Source: Crocinitomicaceae bacterium
GTDB lineage: Bacteria > Bacteroidota > Bacteroidia > Flavobacteriales_D > Crocinitomicaceae
DNA length: 64,000 bases
Assembly: GCA_030730025.1 (NCBI GenBank)
Contig: JANQWC010000005.1
Span: 19,886 to 83,885, forward strand
Reading direction: 5' to 3'
Below are positions 49,760-59,400 of this stretch, piece by piece (positions within the stretch are counted from its first letter, which is position 1; the number at the start of each line of letters is the position of its first letter). The position numbers and the translations under genes were made by a program. Under the pieces are notes generated by a model. The model saw nothing but the letters and a program-made list of their open reading frames with translations, made no database searches and had not been told where the DNA came from.

Positions 49760-51046
49760 ATGAAATCCTTAAGCGCACTTCTGCTTTTGCTGTTGGTTGC
49801 CACGGCATGTAACAAACAAGATTCCGGTTTAGGTAAAGACATCATCGATCCAAATGCGCTGCTCAACGGCACCACCACCGATACCTTTGAACTCATAACT
49901 TATTCTATCGTAGAAGACTCCACCGAAACAAAAAATGCGTCGAACGTATTGTTGGGTTCTTATGTAGATCCTAAGTTCGGTAAGGTAGAGGCGTCGGTAT
50001 ACACCGAATTGCGTTTGCCTGGCCTCAACCCTGATTTTGGCGATGCTTCCTTAATTGTCATCGATTCATTTGTCTTGGCTTTAGAATATGTAGGATATTA
50101 CGGTGACCTCAGTGCGCAAACTTTTGAAGTGTATGAGCTTACCGATTCACTGCAAAACGCAGCAACAGTCAAATACTACCAATTTTCTACCCTGAATACG
50201 GGCAGCACCAATTGGGTAGCAGCTGGCCAAGGCACCATTACCCCAGACCCTATCAACGATGCTGTAGTTGCGGGCGCTGAAGTAGACCCACAATTGCGCA
50301 TTCAACTAGACACCAACCGCGCTTGGGATTTCATCAACGAGTCCAACACCAATCCGGCTACTTTCGCCACCAACGCGGCTTTCCAAGATTATTTCAAGGG
50401 CCTCAAAATAGCGGTCAACAACCCCAATCAAAATGCAGGTCAGGGCGCAATTCTCTATTTGGATATCAACAACAACCCGGCCTCCAAAATGACCATCTAC
50501 TTTACAGTAGCCGGCGTCAAGAAAACCTACGACTTCACCATCAATTCCAATTGTGCCGACTTCACGCACATAGACCACGAGCAAGCCAACACGCCAGTTG
50601 CTGCCTTACTCGCCGATTCTACCATAGGTCAAAAAGCTTTTTACGCGCAAGCCAATAAAGTGCGCGCCATGGTCAAAATTCCTGGACTAGACCATCTCCC
50701 AGACAACATCGTCATTCACCGTGCTGACCTCAGTTTGCCTGTACAGTTCCAAACCGGTTACCGCTACAAACCGGGCTCTCGCATTACAGCGGCCAGCAAA
50801 TTGTCGGCTACCGATGTGTTTTATACATCGCTCGGCATTGCGGGGCTCTATTCGGACACCAAAAAGCAATACGATTTAGATATCCGAGCTTACCTCCAAT
50901 CTTTGGTCAATGGCAAACTCGAAAACACCGGTATTGTGGTCTCTCCACTCTTTTTCAGGAATTCTGCCGAACGCATTGTTTTCAATGGCGTAGAAACCAA
51001 CAACAAGAAAAAACCCAAACTCGTCGTTACCTATACAACTTATTAA
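49760..51046 (+). CDS. DUF4270-like lipoprotein
   Basis: lipobox LLVATACNKQDSGLGKDIIDPN; DTFELITYSIVEDSTETKNASNVLLGSYVDPKFGKVEASVYTELRLP. Confidence 0.82.
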   Translation: MKSLSALLLLLLVATACNKQDSGLGKDIIDPNALLNGTTTDTFELITYSIVEDSTETKNASNVLLGSYVDPKFGKVEASVYTELRLPGLNPDFGDASLIVIDSFVLALEYVGYYGDLSAQTFEVYELTDSLQNAATVKYYQFSTLNTGSTNWVAAGQGTITPDPINDAVVAGAEVDPQLRIQLDTNRAWDFINESNTNPATFATNAAFQDYFKGLKIAVNNPNQNAGQGAILYLDINNNPASKMTIYFTVAGVKKTYDFTINSNCADFTHIDHEQANTPVAALLADSTIGQKAFYAQANKVRAMVKIPGLDHLPDNIVIHRADLSLPVQFQTGYRYKPGSRITAASKLSATDVFYTSLGIAGLYSDTKKQYDLDIRAYLQSLVNGKLENTGIVVSPLFFRNSAERIVFNGVETNNKKKPKLVVTYTTY

Positions 51047-51048
51047 TT

Positions 51049-52893
51049 ATGTGTGGAATTGTTGCATACATAGGCAAAAATGAAGCCTATCCTGTCGTTA
51101 TCAAAGGACTCAAAAGATTAGAATACCGCGGCTACGACAGCTCGGGCATTGCCTTGCATCAAAATGGTGCCCTCAACGTGTACAAGCGCGTTGGCAAAGT
51201 GAGCAATCTAGAAGATTTTGCCGCCAACCAAGACCGCAGCGGACATGCCGCCATTGGCCACACGCGTTGGGCCACCCACGGCGAGCCCTCTGATGTCAAC
51301 TCGCATCCGCACACCTCAATGGACGGCAAAATTGCCCTCATCCACAACGGCATCATCGAAAACTACGATGTCCTCAAGCAAGAATTGATCAAAAACGGCT
51401 ACGTCTTCAAAAGCGCTACCGATACAGAAGTGGTAGTTCATTTAGTTGACTACATTCAAAAGAAAGAAAACGTTTGGTTTGGCGAGGCTTTGCGTTTGGC
51501 ACTTAACCACGTTGTTGGTGCATACGCTATTGTCGCGATGTCCTCGGACTACCCAAATCGTTTGGTGGCGGCTCGCAAGAGTAGCCCGCTAGTTGTAGGT
51601 ATCGGCAGCGACGGCGCTTACTATTGTGCCTCTGATGCCACCCCAATTGTAGAATACACCAAAAAAGTGGTATACCTCAACGACGAAGAAGTAGCCGTGA
51701 TAGACCTCGAAGAAGGCCTCAAACTCTACGACATCGCAGACCAACAAAAAACACCATTCTTCCAAGAACTCGAGCTCGAGCTCGAGGCCTTAGAAAAAGG
51801 CGGTTACGAGCACTTCATGCTCAAAGAAATCCACGAACAACCGCGTTCTATCCACGACTGCTTCCGCGGTCGTCTGAACTCCGATGAAGCCTGGGTTGCC
51901 CTTGGCGGTATCCGCGAGTACGAGCAAAAAATGATTTCTGCCAACAGACTGATCATCGTTGCTTGTGGCACGTCATGGCATGCAGGTTTGGTGGGCGAAT
52001 ACCTTATCGAAGACCTCGCACGCATCAACGTAGAGGTAGAATACGCCAGCGAATTCCGCTACCGCAACCCTATTCTCAACGAAAACGACGTCGTCATTGC
52101 CATTTCGCAATCTGGCGAAACCGCCGACACCTTGGCTGCACTCGAATTGGCCAAATCAAAAGGCGCTACCATCTTGGGTATTTGCAATGTTGTGGGTTCT
52201 TCTATTGCCCGCATCACAGACGCAGGTTCGTATACGCATGCAGGCCCAGAAATTGGGGTCGCATCTACCAAAGCCTTTACCGCTCAGGTAACCGTTCTTA
52301 CGCTCATGGCCCTCTCTTTGGCACACAAAAAAGGCACCATTTCAGAATCTAAATTCCGCCAGTTATTGGCCGAACTCGAAGCAATTCCAGAAAAAGTGAG
52401 TCGTGTATTGGGTACAGATGCCGAAATCGAAAAAATTTCCGCTATTTACAAAGATGCGCCAAACGCACTTTACCTCGGCCGTGGAAGCTCCTTCCCGGTG
52501 GCCTTAGAAGGCGCGCTCAAGCTCAAAGAAATTTCCTACATCCACGCCGAAGGCTATCCTGCAGCAGAAATGAAGCACGGCCCAATCGCCCTCATCGACG
52601 AAAACATGCCAATCATTGTAATCGCCACCCAAGGCAATTCTTATGAAAAGGTTGTTTCCAACATTCAAGAGGTCAAGGCCCGCAAAGGAAAAGTCATTGC
52701 AATTGTCACTGAAGGCGACGAACAAGTGCGCAACATGGCTGACCACGTGATCGAAATACCTGAAGTCGACGAATTCTTAGTGCCACTGCTCGCCACTATT
52801 CCACTCCAATTGCTCTCTTACCACATCGCGGTTATGCGTGGCTGCAACGTAGACCAGCCAAGAAATTTGGCGAAGAGTGTGACGGTAGAGTAA
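51049..52893 (+). CDS. glmS: glutamine--fructose-6-phosphate aminotransferase (isomerizing)
   Basis: MCGIVAYIGKNEAYPVVIKGLKRLEYRGYDSSGIAL, HTRWATHGEPSDVNSHPH, SQSGETADTLAALE, RGSSFPVALEGALKLKEISYIHAEGYPAAEMKHGPIALI. Confidence 0.98.
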   Translation: MCGIVAYIGKNEAYPVVIKGLKRLEYRGYDSSGIALHQNGALNVYKRVGKVSNLEDFAANQDRSGHAAIGHTRWATHGEPSDVNSHPHTSMDGKIALIHNGIIENYDVLKQELIKNGYVFKSATDTEVVVHLVDYIQKKENVWFGEALRLALNHVVGAYAIVAMSSDYPNRLVAARKSSPLVVGIGSDGAYYCASDATPIVEYTKKVVYLNDEEVAVIDLEEGLKLYDIADQQKTPFFQELELELEALEKGGYEHFMLKEIHEQPRSIHDCFRGRLNSDEAWVALGGIREYEQKMISANRLIIVACGTSWHAGLVGEYLIEDLARINVEVEYASEFRYRNPILNENDVVIAISQSGETADTLAALELAKSKGATILGICNVVGSSIARITDAGSYTHAGPEIGVASTKAFTAQVTVLTLMALSLAHKKGTISESKFRQLLAELEAIPEKVSRVLGTDAEIEKISAIYKDAPNALYLGRGSSFPVALEGALKLKEISYIHAEGYPAAEMKHGPIALIDENMPIIVIATQGNSYEKVVSNIQEVKARKGKVIAIVTEGDEQVRNMADHVIEIPEVDEFLVPLLATIPLQLLSYHIAVMRGCNVDQPRNLAKSVTVE

Positions 52894-52896
52894 ATC

Positions 52897-54417
52897 CTAC
52901 TCAAACGAGATCTTATTCATGAACAACACATTGCGCTTGCGCTTGACGTCGTCGTCTGTTTTGTTCTTAATGCTTTGGCTGCCGTAAGACAAGAAATATT
53001 TATCGTACCAATAAATGACATCGCTGTAGCTCGCGCGGATCTTGTCGTTTTCGTTGGTGGTGTTGATCGGATTTGAGGTTTTTTCACTCAAGACCTCTCC
53101 ATCGAAAGAGAAAGATTTGGAATAGATATTTCTGCCATCGGCATAAACGAGTTTGATGCTGTTTTGCTCGCGGCCTGCAATGCGGATAAACTGTTTGGCG
53201 CGCATGGGTTTGTACCACAAATACATTTTAAATACTTGACTCCAGAGCATTTCGCCTTTGCTATTGAATTTTGCCACGAGTGCGTGGGTGTATTGATAGC
53301 CGTCGAATACTTGAACGGTGGTGGTGGTTGCTTTCCCGTTCACATAGGTGGTACGAGTTTCTGTGCGATACGTTGGGTAATAGGCCTCAGCGATGATTAA
53401 AAAATCGTTGTCAACCGGGATGAGGTCGTGCATCATGATCCGTTGGTTGGCTTCGAGCTCTTTTCCGCGTTTGGCTGCGCGTTCTTTCTTTTTCTCGACG
53501 CGTTGCTGGGTTTTTTGAGGTAAATAGGAAGTGTAGTTAGGAATCTCCAGAAAGTTATAAGTGGAGATGTTGTCTACGATACCATTCACTGATGTTGCAA
53601 AATAAATTCCGTTACTTGCGCCGTTTACAACATTGCTGTACGTACCCGCGATGGCAATTTCGTCGTTGGAAACACCGCCTACCGTGATGGTTTTGATGAC
53701 TTTGTCGGTACCCTCATTGATTTTTTGGAGGGCCGAAAGTTGTCCTTCTAAATCGATGGTTTGCAGGTAAGCACTTGAAGAGAAAACTGATTTGTAGGCA
53801 CGAACAGAGAGGTAAAAAAGATTTTTTTCGTCGATGAATTCTACATTGATTGGAAAAGTGCGTTTGGATTTAAATCCTTCGACAAGAATTGGCGTGGCCT
53901 GAACGGTTTCCTTGTCTAAGTCAAAAAATAAGAGGTAAGATTTTGTTTTGGTAACGCCAATGGCCACGGCTCTCTGATTCACTACATAAAAAGAGTGGAT
54001 GTTGTTCAAGCCAGCGAGTTCGTCGGAGGGGATATTGTAGTTGCGCGTGCTTTTGTTGGCCGGGTCGTATTCATAAATAACGAACGGCATTTTGCGCGCA
54101 TAGCTGAGGTGATAAACTTTTTGCGCTCCTTGAAAAGAACTGTAAAAGTAATTTCTCTTGTCAATGGCTTCTGCCTGCTCGCCAACCAAAACCATATTGG
54201 TGTCGTAGAGATCATGGTGTAAATATAGATCGCCTCTACGGCCATCTTGATAGCTGAAACTCTTGAGCACAAAGCCATTTTCGCCAAAAGTGAAGAAATC
54301 TTCATTGAAATGACCGTCGTTGAGCTCAATTTCTACACGGTTTTCAGTGGTTTTGAGTTGTTGGGCTTGTCCGACGAAAAATGAAATTGTAAAAAGGAAG
54401 GAGAGTAGTGATTTCAT
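52897..54417 (-). CDS. exported protein of unknown function
   Basis: 506-aa ORF with signal peptide (MKSLLSFLFTISFFVGQAQ); no recognised family. Confidence 0.72.
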   Translation of the reverse strand: MKSLLSFLFTISFFVGQAQQLKTTENRVEIELNDGHFNEDFFTFGENGFVLKSFSYQDGRRGDLYLHHDLYDTNMVLVGEQAEAIDKRNYFYSSFQGAQKVYHLSYARKMPFVIYEYDPANKSTRNYNIPSDELAGLNNIHSFYVVNQRAVAIGVTKTKSYLLFFDLDKETVQATPILVEGFKSKRTFPINVEFIDEKNLFYLSVRAYKSVFSSSAYLQTIDLEGQLSALQKINEGTDKVIKTITVGGVSNDEIAIAGTYSNVVNGASNGIYFATSVNGIVDNISTYNFLEIPNYTSYLPQKTQQRVEKKKERAAKRGKELEANQRIMMHDLIPVDNDFLIIAEAYYPTYRTETRTTYVNGKATTTTVQVFDGYQYTHALVAKFNSKGEMLWSQVFKMYLWYKPMRAKQFIRIAGREQNSIKLVYADGRNIYSKSFSFDGEVLSEKTSNPINTTNENDKIRASYSDVIYWYDKYFLSYGSQSIKNKTDDDVKRKRNVLFMNKISFE

Positions 54418-54441
54418 GAACGAATCTGTTAGATGTATTCA

Positions 54442-54449
54442 CAAAGCTA
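54442..54449 (-). promoter_or_regulatory. -7 promoter element TAGCTTTG upstream of the 54417 gene
   Basis: CAAAGCTA on + strand, 24 nt from ATG at 54417. Confidence 0.45.
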
Positions 54450-54518
54450 ATGTAAAAAGTCAAAGTATCTACAGGATGATACTTGTTCTCGATTTTGATA
54501 GAATGGGTTTTTTCAACA

Positions 54519-54545
54519 CAAAAAAGCGCCCCGAGAGGCGCTTTT
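54519..54545 (-). terminator. intrinsic terminator downstream of the peroxiredoxin gene
   Basis: + strand AAAAAAGCGCCCCGAGAGGCGCTTTT: 9-bp stem; read on the minus strand it ends in a T6 tract after GGCGC. Confidence 0.9.
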
Positions 54546-54564
54546 ATGATCATTTTTTTAGAAA

Positions 54565-55212
54565 TTAAAGAGTTTTTTTAGCGAGGTAAAAATCGATGCG
54601 TTCGATGGTGTTATCAGCTAATCGCTCGTTCATTTCGTCGAGTGTTTTTGGTGGAGGAACAATTACTTTGTCACCTTTTCTCCAGTTAAGTGGCATCGCT
54701 ACCTTGTATTCATCTGAGACTTGTAGCGCTTCGAGAACTCTGATAATTTCGTCCATATTGCGCCCTACATTAAGTGGGTAGTACATGATAAGGCGTACTT
54801 TTTTACTTGGATCAATGAAGAAGACCGCTCGAACAGCTGCCGTTTCACTTTCATTTGGTTGCAACATGCCGTACAGTTTACTCACCTTCATGTCGATATC
54901 GGCAATAATTGGAAAGTCAAAATATACGTTGGTTTTTTCTCTGACATTATTGACCCAAGCTAAGTGAGAGTGAATACTGTCGATACTTAAACCAAGTAGT
55001 TCGGTATTCAGGTCGTCAAAAGTTTCTTTGTTTAAGGCAAAACCACTCATTTCTGTGGTACACACAGGTGTAAAGTCTGCTGGGTGAGAAAATAGGACAG
55101 TCCATTTGCCTGGAGCGAAGTCAGAAAATTTGATTTTACCTTTTGTGGTGACTGCTTCAAAGTCAGGAGCGATGTCGCCAATACGAAGCATTTGTGCTGT
55201 TTGTGTTTCCAT
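54565..55212 (-). CDS. 1-Cys-type peroxiredoxin (Prx6-like)
   Basis: VLFSHPADFTPVCTTEMSGFAL; C-terminal LNWRKGDKVIVPPPKTLDE. Confidence 0.93.
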   Translation of the reverse strand: METQTAQMLRIGDIAPDFEAVTTKGKIKFSDFAPGKWTVLFSHPADFTPVCTTEMSGFALNKETFDDLNTELLGLSIDSIHSHLAWVNNVREKTNVYFDFPIIADIDMKVSKLYGMLQPNESETAAVRAVFFIDPSKKVRLIMYYPLNVGRNMDEIIRVLEALQVSDEYKVAMPLNWRKGDKVIVPPPKTLDEMNERLADNTIERIDFYLAKKTL

Positions 55213-55318
55213 GATTATAGATTTTTATTATTTATACTACAAAGTAATAGACAAAATCTATATTATGGCGTAACACAGGTTACAGAGTCAATTTTCAACC
55301 ATTTTACCGCTCATTTGT

Positions 55319-55326
55319 TAACTTTG
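55319..55326 (+). promoter_or_regulatory. -7 promoter element TAACTTTG adjacent to dxr start
   Basis: perfect TAnnTTTG, only 3 nt from ATG at 55330. Confidence 0.5.
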
Positions 55327-55329
55327 CCT

Positions 55330-56493
55330 ATGCAAGAAAAGAAAGGCATTGCCATACTCGGTTCTACGGGTTCTATCGGTACGCAAGCACTCGAGGTGTT
55401 GGCGGCTTACCCAGACCACTTTGATTTACAGGTTTTAACCGCAGGTAAGAATGCCGATTTGCTCATTGAGCAAGCTTTGAAGTTTCAGCCCAACGCTGTT
55501 GTGATTACCGATGAAAGCCAATATCAAAAGGTGAAAGATGCCCTTTGGTCTGCTGATATCCATGTGTATGCGGGCCAAGAAGCTTTGTGCCAAGTAGTGG
55601 AGTCCAATGAAGTGCATACAGTGCTCACTGCGTTGGTGGGCTATGCGGGCCTGAAGCCGACTATTCACGCCATTGAAGCAGGCAAAACAATTGCACTTGC
55701 CAACAAAGAAACTTTAGTGGTAGCCGGCGAGCTCATCACCAAATTAGCGCGTGAAAAAGCGGTCAATATTTATCCAGTAGATTCTGAGCATTCCGCTATT
55801 TTTCAGTGTTTGGTGGGCGAGTTCCACAATCCAATCGAAAAGATTTACCTCACCGCATCGGGCGGCCCATTTAGGGGTTTTACACTCGAACAACTACAAA
55901 ACGTAAGCCTCGAACAAGCGCTCAAGCATCCGAACTGGAGCATGGGGGCCAAAATTACAATCGACTCAGCTAGCCTTATGAACAAAGGCTTAGAAGTCAT
56001 TGAAGCCAAGTGGCTTTTTGGTTTGCAGCCGGAGCAAATAGATGTCATTGTGCATCCGCAGTCTATTGTACACAGTTTGGTGCAATTTGAAGACGGCAGC
56101 ATGAAAGCACAAATGGGTTTGCCCGACATGAAGCTTCCAATCCAGTTTGCACTCACCTACCCCGCTCGCTACAAAACTGATTTTCCGAGATTCAATTTCA
56201 TGGATTATCCGCAGCTCACCTTCGAACAGCCCGATCGCAAAGTATTCAAAAATCTAGACTTAGCGTATCAAGCCATGGCTGCGCAAGGAACAGCAGCTTG
56301 TGCGCTCAATGCGGCCAATGAAGAGGCTGTTGCGGCTTACCTAGACCGCAAGATTTCCTTTTTAGAAATTGGCCAACTCAATGAGTACTGTATGCAAAAT
56401 GTCGCTAATATCTTAGATCCGCTCTACGAAGATTATGTGGCCACAGACGCCAAGGCCAGGGCTTTTGTTCAGGCACAATTCAAGAAGTCATAG
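55330..56493 (+). CDS. dxr: 1-deoxy-D-xylulose 5-phosphate reductoisomerase
   Basis: KKGIAILGSTGSIGTQALEVL, LANKETLVVAGELI, PVDSEHSAIFQCL, LTASGGPFRG, HPNWSMGAKITIDSASLMNKGLEVIEA; ATG 55330 preferred over track start 55192. Confidence 0.97.
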   Translation: MQEKKGIAILGSTGSIGTQALEVLAAYPDHFDLQVLTAGKNADLLIEQALKFQPNAVVITDESQYQKVKDALWSADIHVYAGQEALCQVVESNEVHTVLTALVGYAGLKPTIHAIEAGKTIALANKETLVVAGELITKLAREKAVNIYPVDSEHSAIFQCLVGEFHNPIEKIYLTASGGPFRGFTLEQLQNVSLEQALKHPNWSMGAKITIDSASLMNKGLEVIEAKWLFGLQPEQIDVIVHPQSIVHSLVQFEDGSMKAQMGLPDMKLPIQFALTYPARYKTDFPRFNFMDYPQLTFEQPDRKVFKNLDLAYQAMAAQGTAACALNAANEEAVAAYLDRKISFLEIGQLNEYCMQNVANILDPLYEDYVATDAKARAFVQAQFKKS

Positions 56494-56496
56494 GCC

Positions 56497-59400
56497 TTAA
56501 AAATAGGCGCGCAGCTCCATTCCACCCGTATGGACTGTAGACTGACCTTCCATGAGCCGACCTCCGTAATTGAGGCTGAGCTGTAAATTTTTGCCAAGAA
56601 TTTTCTGATAACTCAGGTTCCAGGTCCAGTTGGTACCTGGCCGCAAGCCTTCGAGCATTTCGTACCCGACAGCAGAAAGTGCGGTGCCATCGAAATCAAA
56701 ATACACATATTTGAAAGCGCCATTGAAGCTGCCTTTTTCACTTCTGTTGATTTTCCAGGTGGTTTCGAGTGACTTTGACTTTGCACTTTGCCCGCCGTAC
56801 AATGCACTGTTATTTTTTTCGCCCATGCTCCCTGCAAAACTCAAGCGCAACGCGGATCCTTCTTGGTAAATGAGTTGTGGCTTCACTTCTTGGTTGCTGA
56901 TTTGAAAATTACGCCCGCTGGTATAATCTGCAAGGGCAGCATTTTGACCTTGTAAAAAGGTTGTTTCGAGTGCAAACTTGGTGTTGATGTTCAGGCGCAA
57001 ATTGAGTTGGTGTTTGGTTTGGCTGCGGGCGTCGTATCCGCTGGCTAGTAGCATTTTGTTTTCTTGTTGCAACCAGCTGTATTCTGCACTAAATACTTTG
57101 GCGTTTCGGTTGAAGAACAAGGAATTGGAGAATTGCGCATTGGCAGATTGCAGGGCCAATTCGCCGATATCTGAGGCCAAGGGGTTGAGCCATTGCAAAG
57201 TGGTGCCGTCTTGTAATTTGCGCTGTACGCGAATGCGCGTTTGATTCGAAAATTTAGCTAAAATACCCAATGCGCCTTCGCGCTGGCGCCAAAGCAATTC
57301 GGGTCTCCAAAGAATACTCTGATTCCACTCATTGGAAAACACCGCGGCATAACTGGCACTCGGCACAAAAACCCGGATGTAATTAGCTTGATCCGCATAA
57401 ATCGCTTGCTCAAATTCATTGAGGTCTTTGATGCCATCAGCGTTGTAGTCTATCCAGGTATAGATTCCTTGTCCGTCGTTGACGCGAATGTATTGAAAGC
57501 GCCTTTTTTGCTCCAGTCCCGAACCAATTTCATAAAAAGTAGTGAGGGTCAAAGCATTTTTAAAGAAGCGGGCATTGTAATCAAAACGCGCCACCAAACT
57601 TTTTTCGGCCTTTTGGTCAATAAGCGCAGAATCGAGGATCGCCAGCTGCCTCGCACCCAAGAGCACCTGCATATTTTGAGTTGTTTTCGGATCCCATTTG
57701 AGTTCCAAACCAGTTGTTTTGGCTTTGGCAGCGAGTTGTAGTGTGCTGTCTGCGCGCCAGTCATAGCGTTCGCGGTAGAAGAGTTTTAGGTCCAGTTTGC
57801 GCGTGGTTTGTAGCTGAATGAACGCCTGGGCGTCGTAAAATTGATAAGAGTTGGCTTGCAAACTACCGCTGAATTGATTCCATTCGTGGTCGTCGATATA
57901 GCCGAGTTTAAACCATCCAAGTTGTTTGTCTAGTTTCAAGCGGTGCCGCACGAAATAATTTTGAGTAGCGGTCGTTTGGGCGCGCAAAGCCGAGGCATCC
58001 CATTTGGCCGACCAACCATTTTCTTTCCAGTTGCCGTCTGAAAAGAGGCGCTGGCCCGAAAACAAACTATCGATGTCAAAATGCTGCGCCAAAATATTGA
58101 TTTGCCCAAATTGGCTGTGCGCAATGCGCTGTTTGAGCTCGAGCTGGCGTTGGGCACCTATGTAGTTTTGGTTTCGGATGTTCCAGTCGCGGTCAAACTC
58201 AACGGCCCGAAATTGTTCTATAGGTTCAAAGCGTGCATTCAAATAAAGGTATTCAAGTGAGGTTTCAAGGACGCGCTTACTGCTGTCTAAACTTGTTGTT
58301 TTGTGAAAGCGCAGCCCGCCTTTAGAAGCAAAACCCAAGTTGTTTTGGTCATCTAGGGAGGAGTACAAATTGAGGTCGTTTTCGCTGAGCGCATTTTCTG
58401 CAAATACAGACCAATTCGGATGCAAGTCATAGGTGAGGCCTGCGCTGGCCATTTGTTTGCGCTTGGGTGTTTGTACGCGCCGAATCGGCGCAAAATTACC
58501 TTGTGCGCTGCCGTTAATAGGTTCTATCCATTTGTAATAATTACCCGAAGCACTGACGCCCGCCAAAATGTAATCTCCCTGACCCATCCCAACTTCGGTA
58601 AAAGTACTGCGGTAGTGCGCCGCTTGCGCATCGACACTAAACACCAATATATTTTGGTAGCCAAGCGTATCGATGAGGCGGTACATATTCGCATTTTCAA
58701 TGAAGGCGCTAGAATCATAGCCCTGCACATTTGCAGCATTGAGGTTGTCGCCGATCTGACTGAGTTGCTGCAGTTGTTCGGTGCTCAGCACTTGTTGCAG
58801 CGCTTGGTTTTTGAGGTCTTGTTCTTGGTATATCGCCAACCACGTTTTGAAATTTTTGGTTTGGTAACGCGTGGTGTGTTGGAGTAAGCTACGCGCAAAA
58901 TTTTGATCGGCGTATTGAAATTCGGCCACAATTCGGCTGTCTTTGGTGATGAGGTGTCTAGAGGTAAAGGTGAGCTCGGCACTCGCGTAATCAATGATGT
59001 AGTCGAATTCTTGGCCGCGCTGCAGCAGTTGTCCGTCTATAAAAATGCGTTCGGTGCCGGCCAAAATGAGAATGTACGGTTCGTTGTTGCTGCCAACAAG
59101 CCGATACGGCCCCTGCACGGCCTCGAGCCCTTGGATCACTTGTCTTTGGAACTTTCCTTTGGATAAACCCACACTGCTTTGTGTATAGAGCTTGGCGCCG
59201 TTGGCCGTCTGCCAGTTGTATTGTCCGGTGGCGCCTTGGGCACGTTTGCGGTAAGTCATGAATTGTCCGTCGGGTTTGTCTAACCAGAAATCGCCGGCGG
59301 TAACCTTGAGTTGTTCGTTGTGTACTTGGATAAAAACTTGATCGAATTCTCGGAGCTGGTTGGTTGTACCCGATGCTTGAAACGGAATATTGGCATCTGA

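Noticed and set aside
51768-51788. Short tandem CTCGAG-like repeat (gaactcgagctcgagctcgagg) in glmS
   Set aside because: Encodes a Glu-Leu run in frame; explained by coding sequence
58420-58887. 155-aa + strand ORF antisense to the large outer-membrane protein gene
   Set aside because: No supporting signal; shadow ORF
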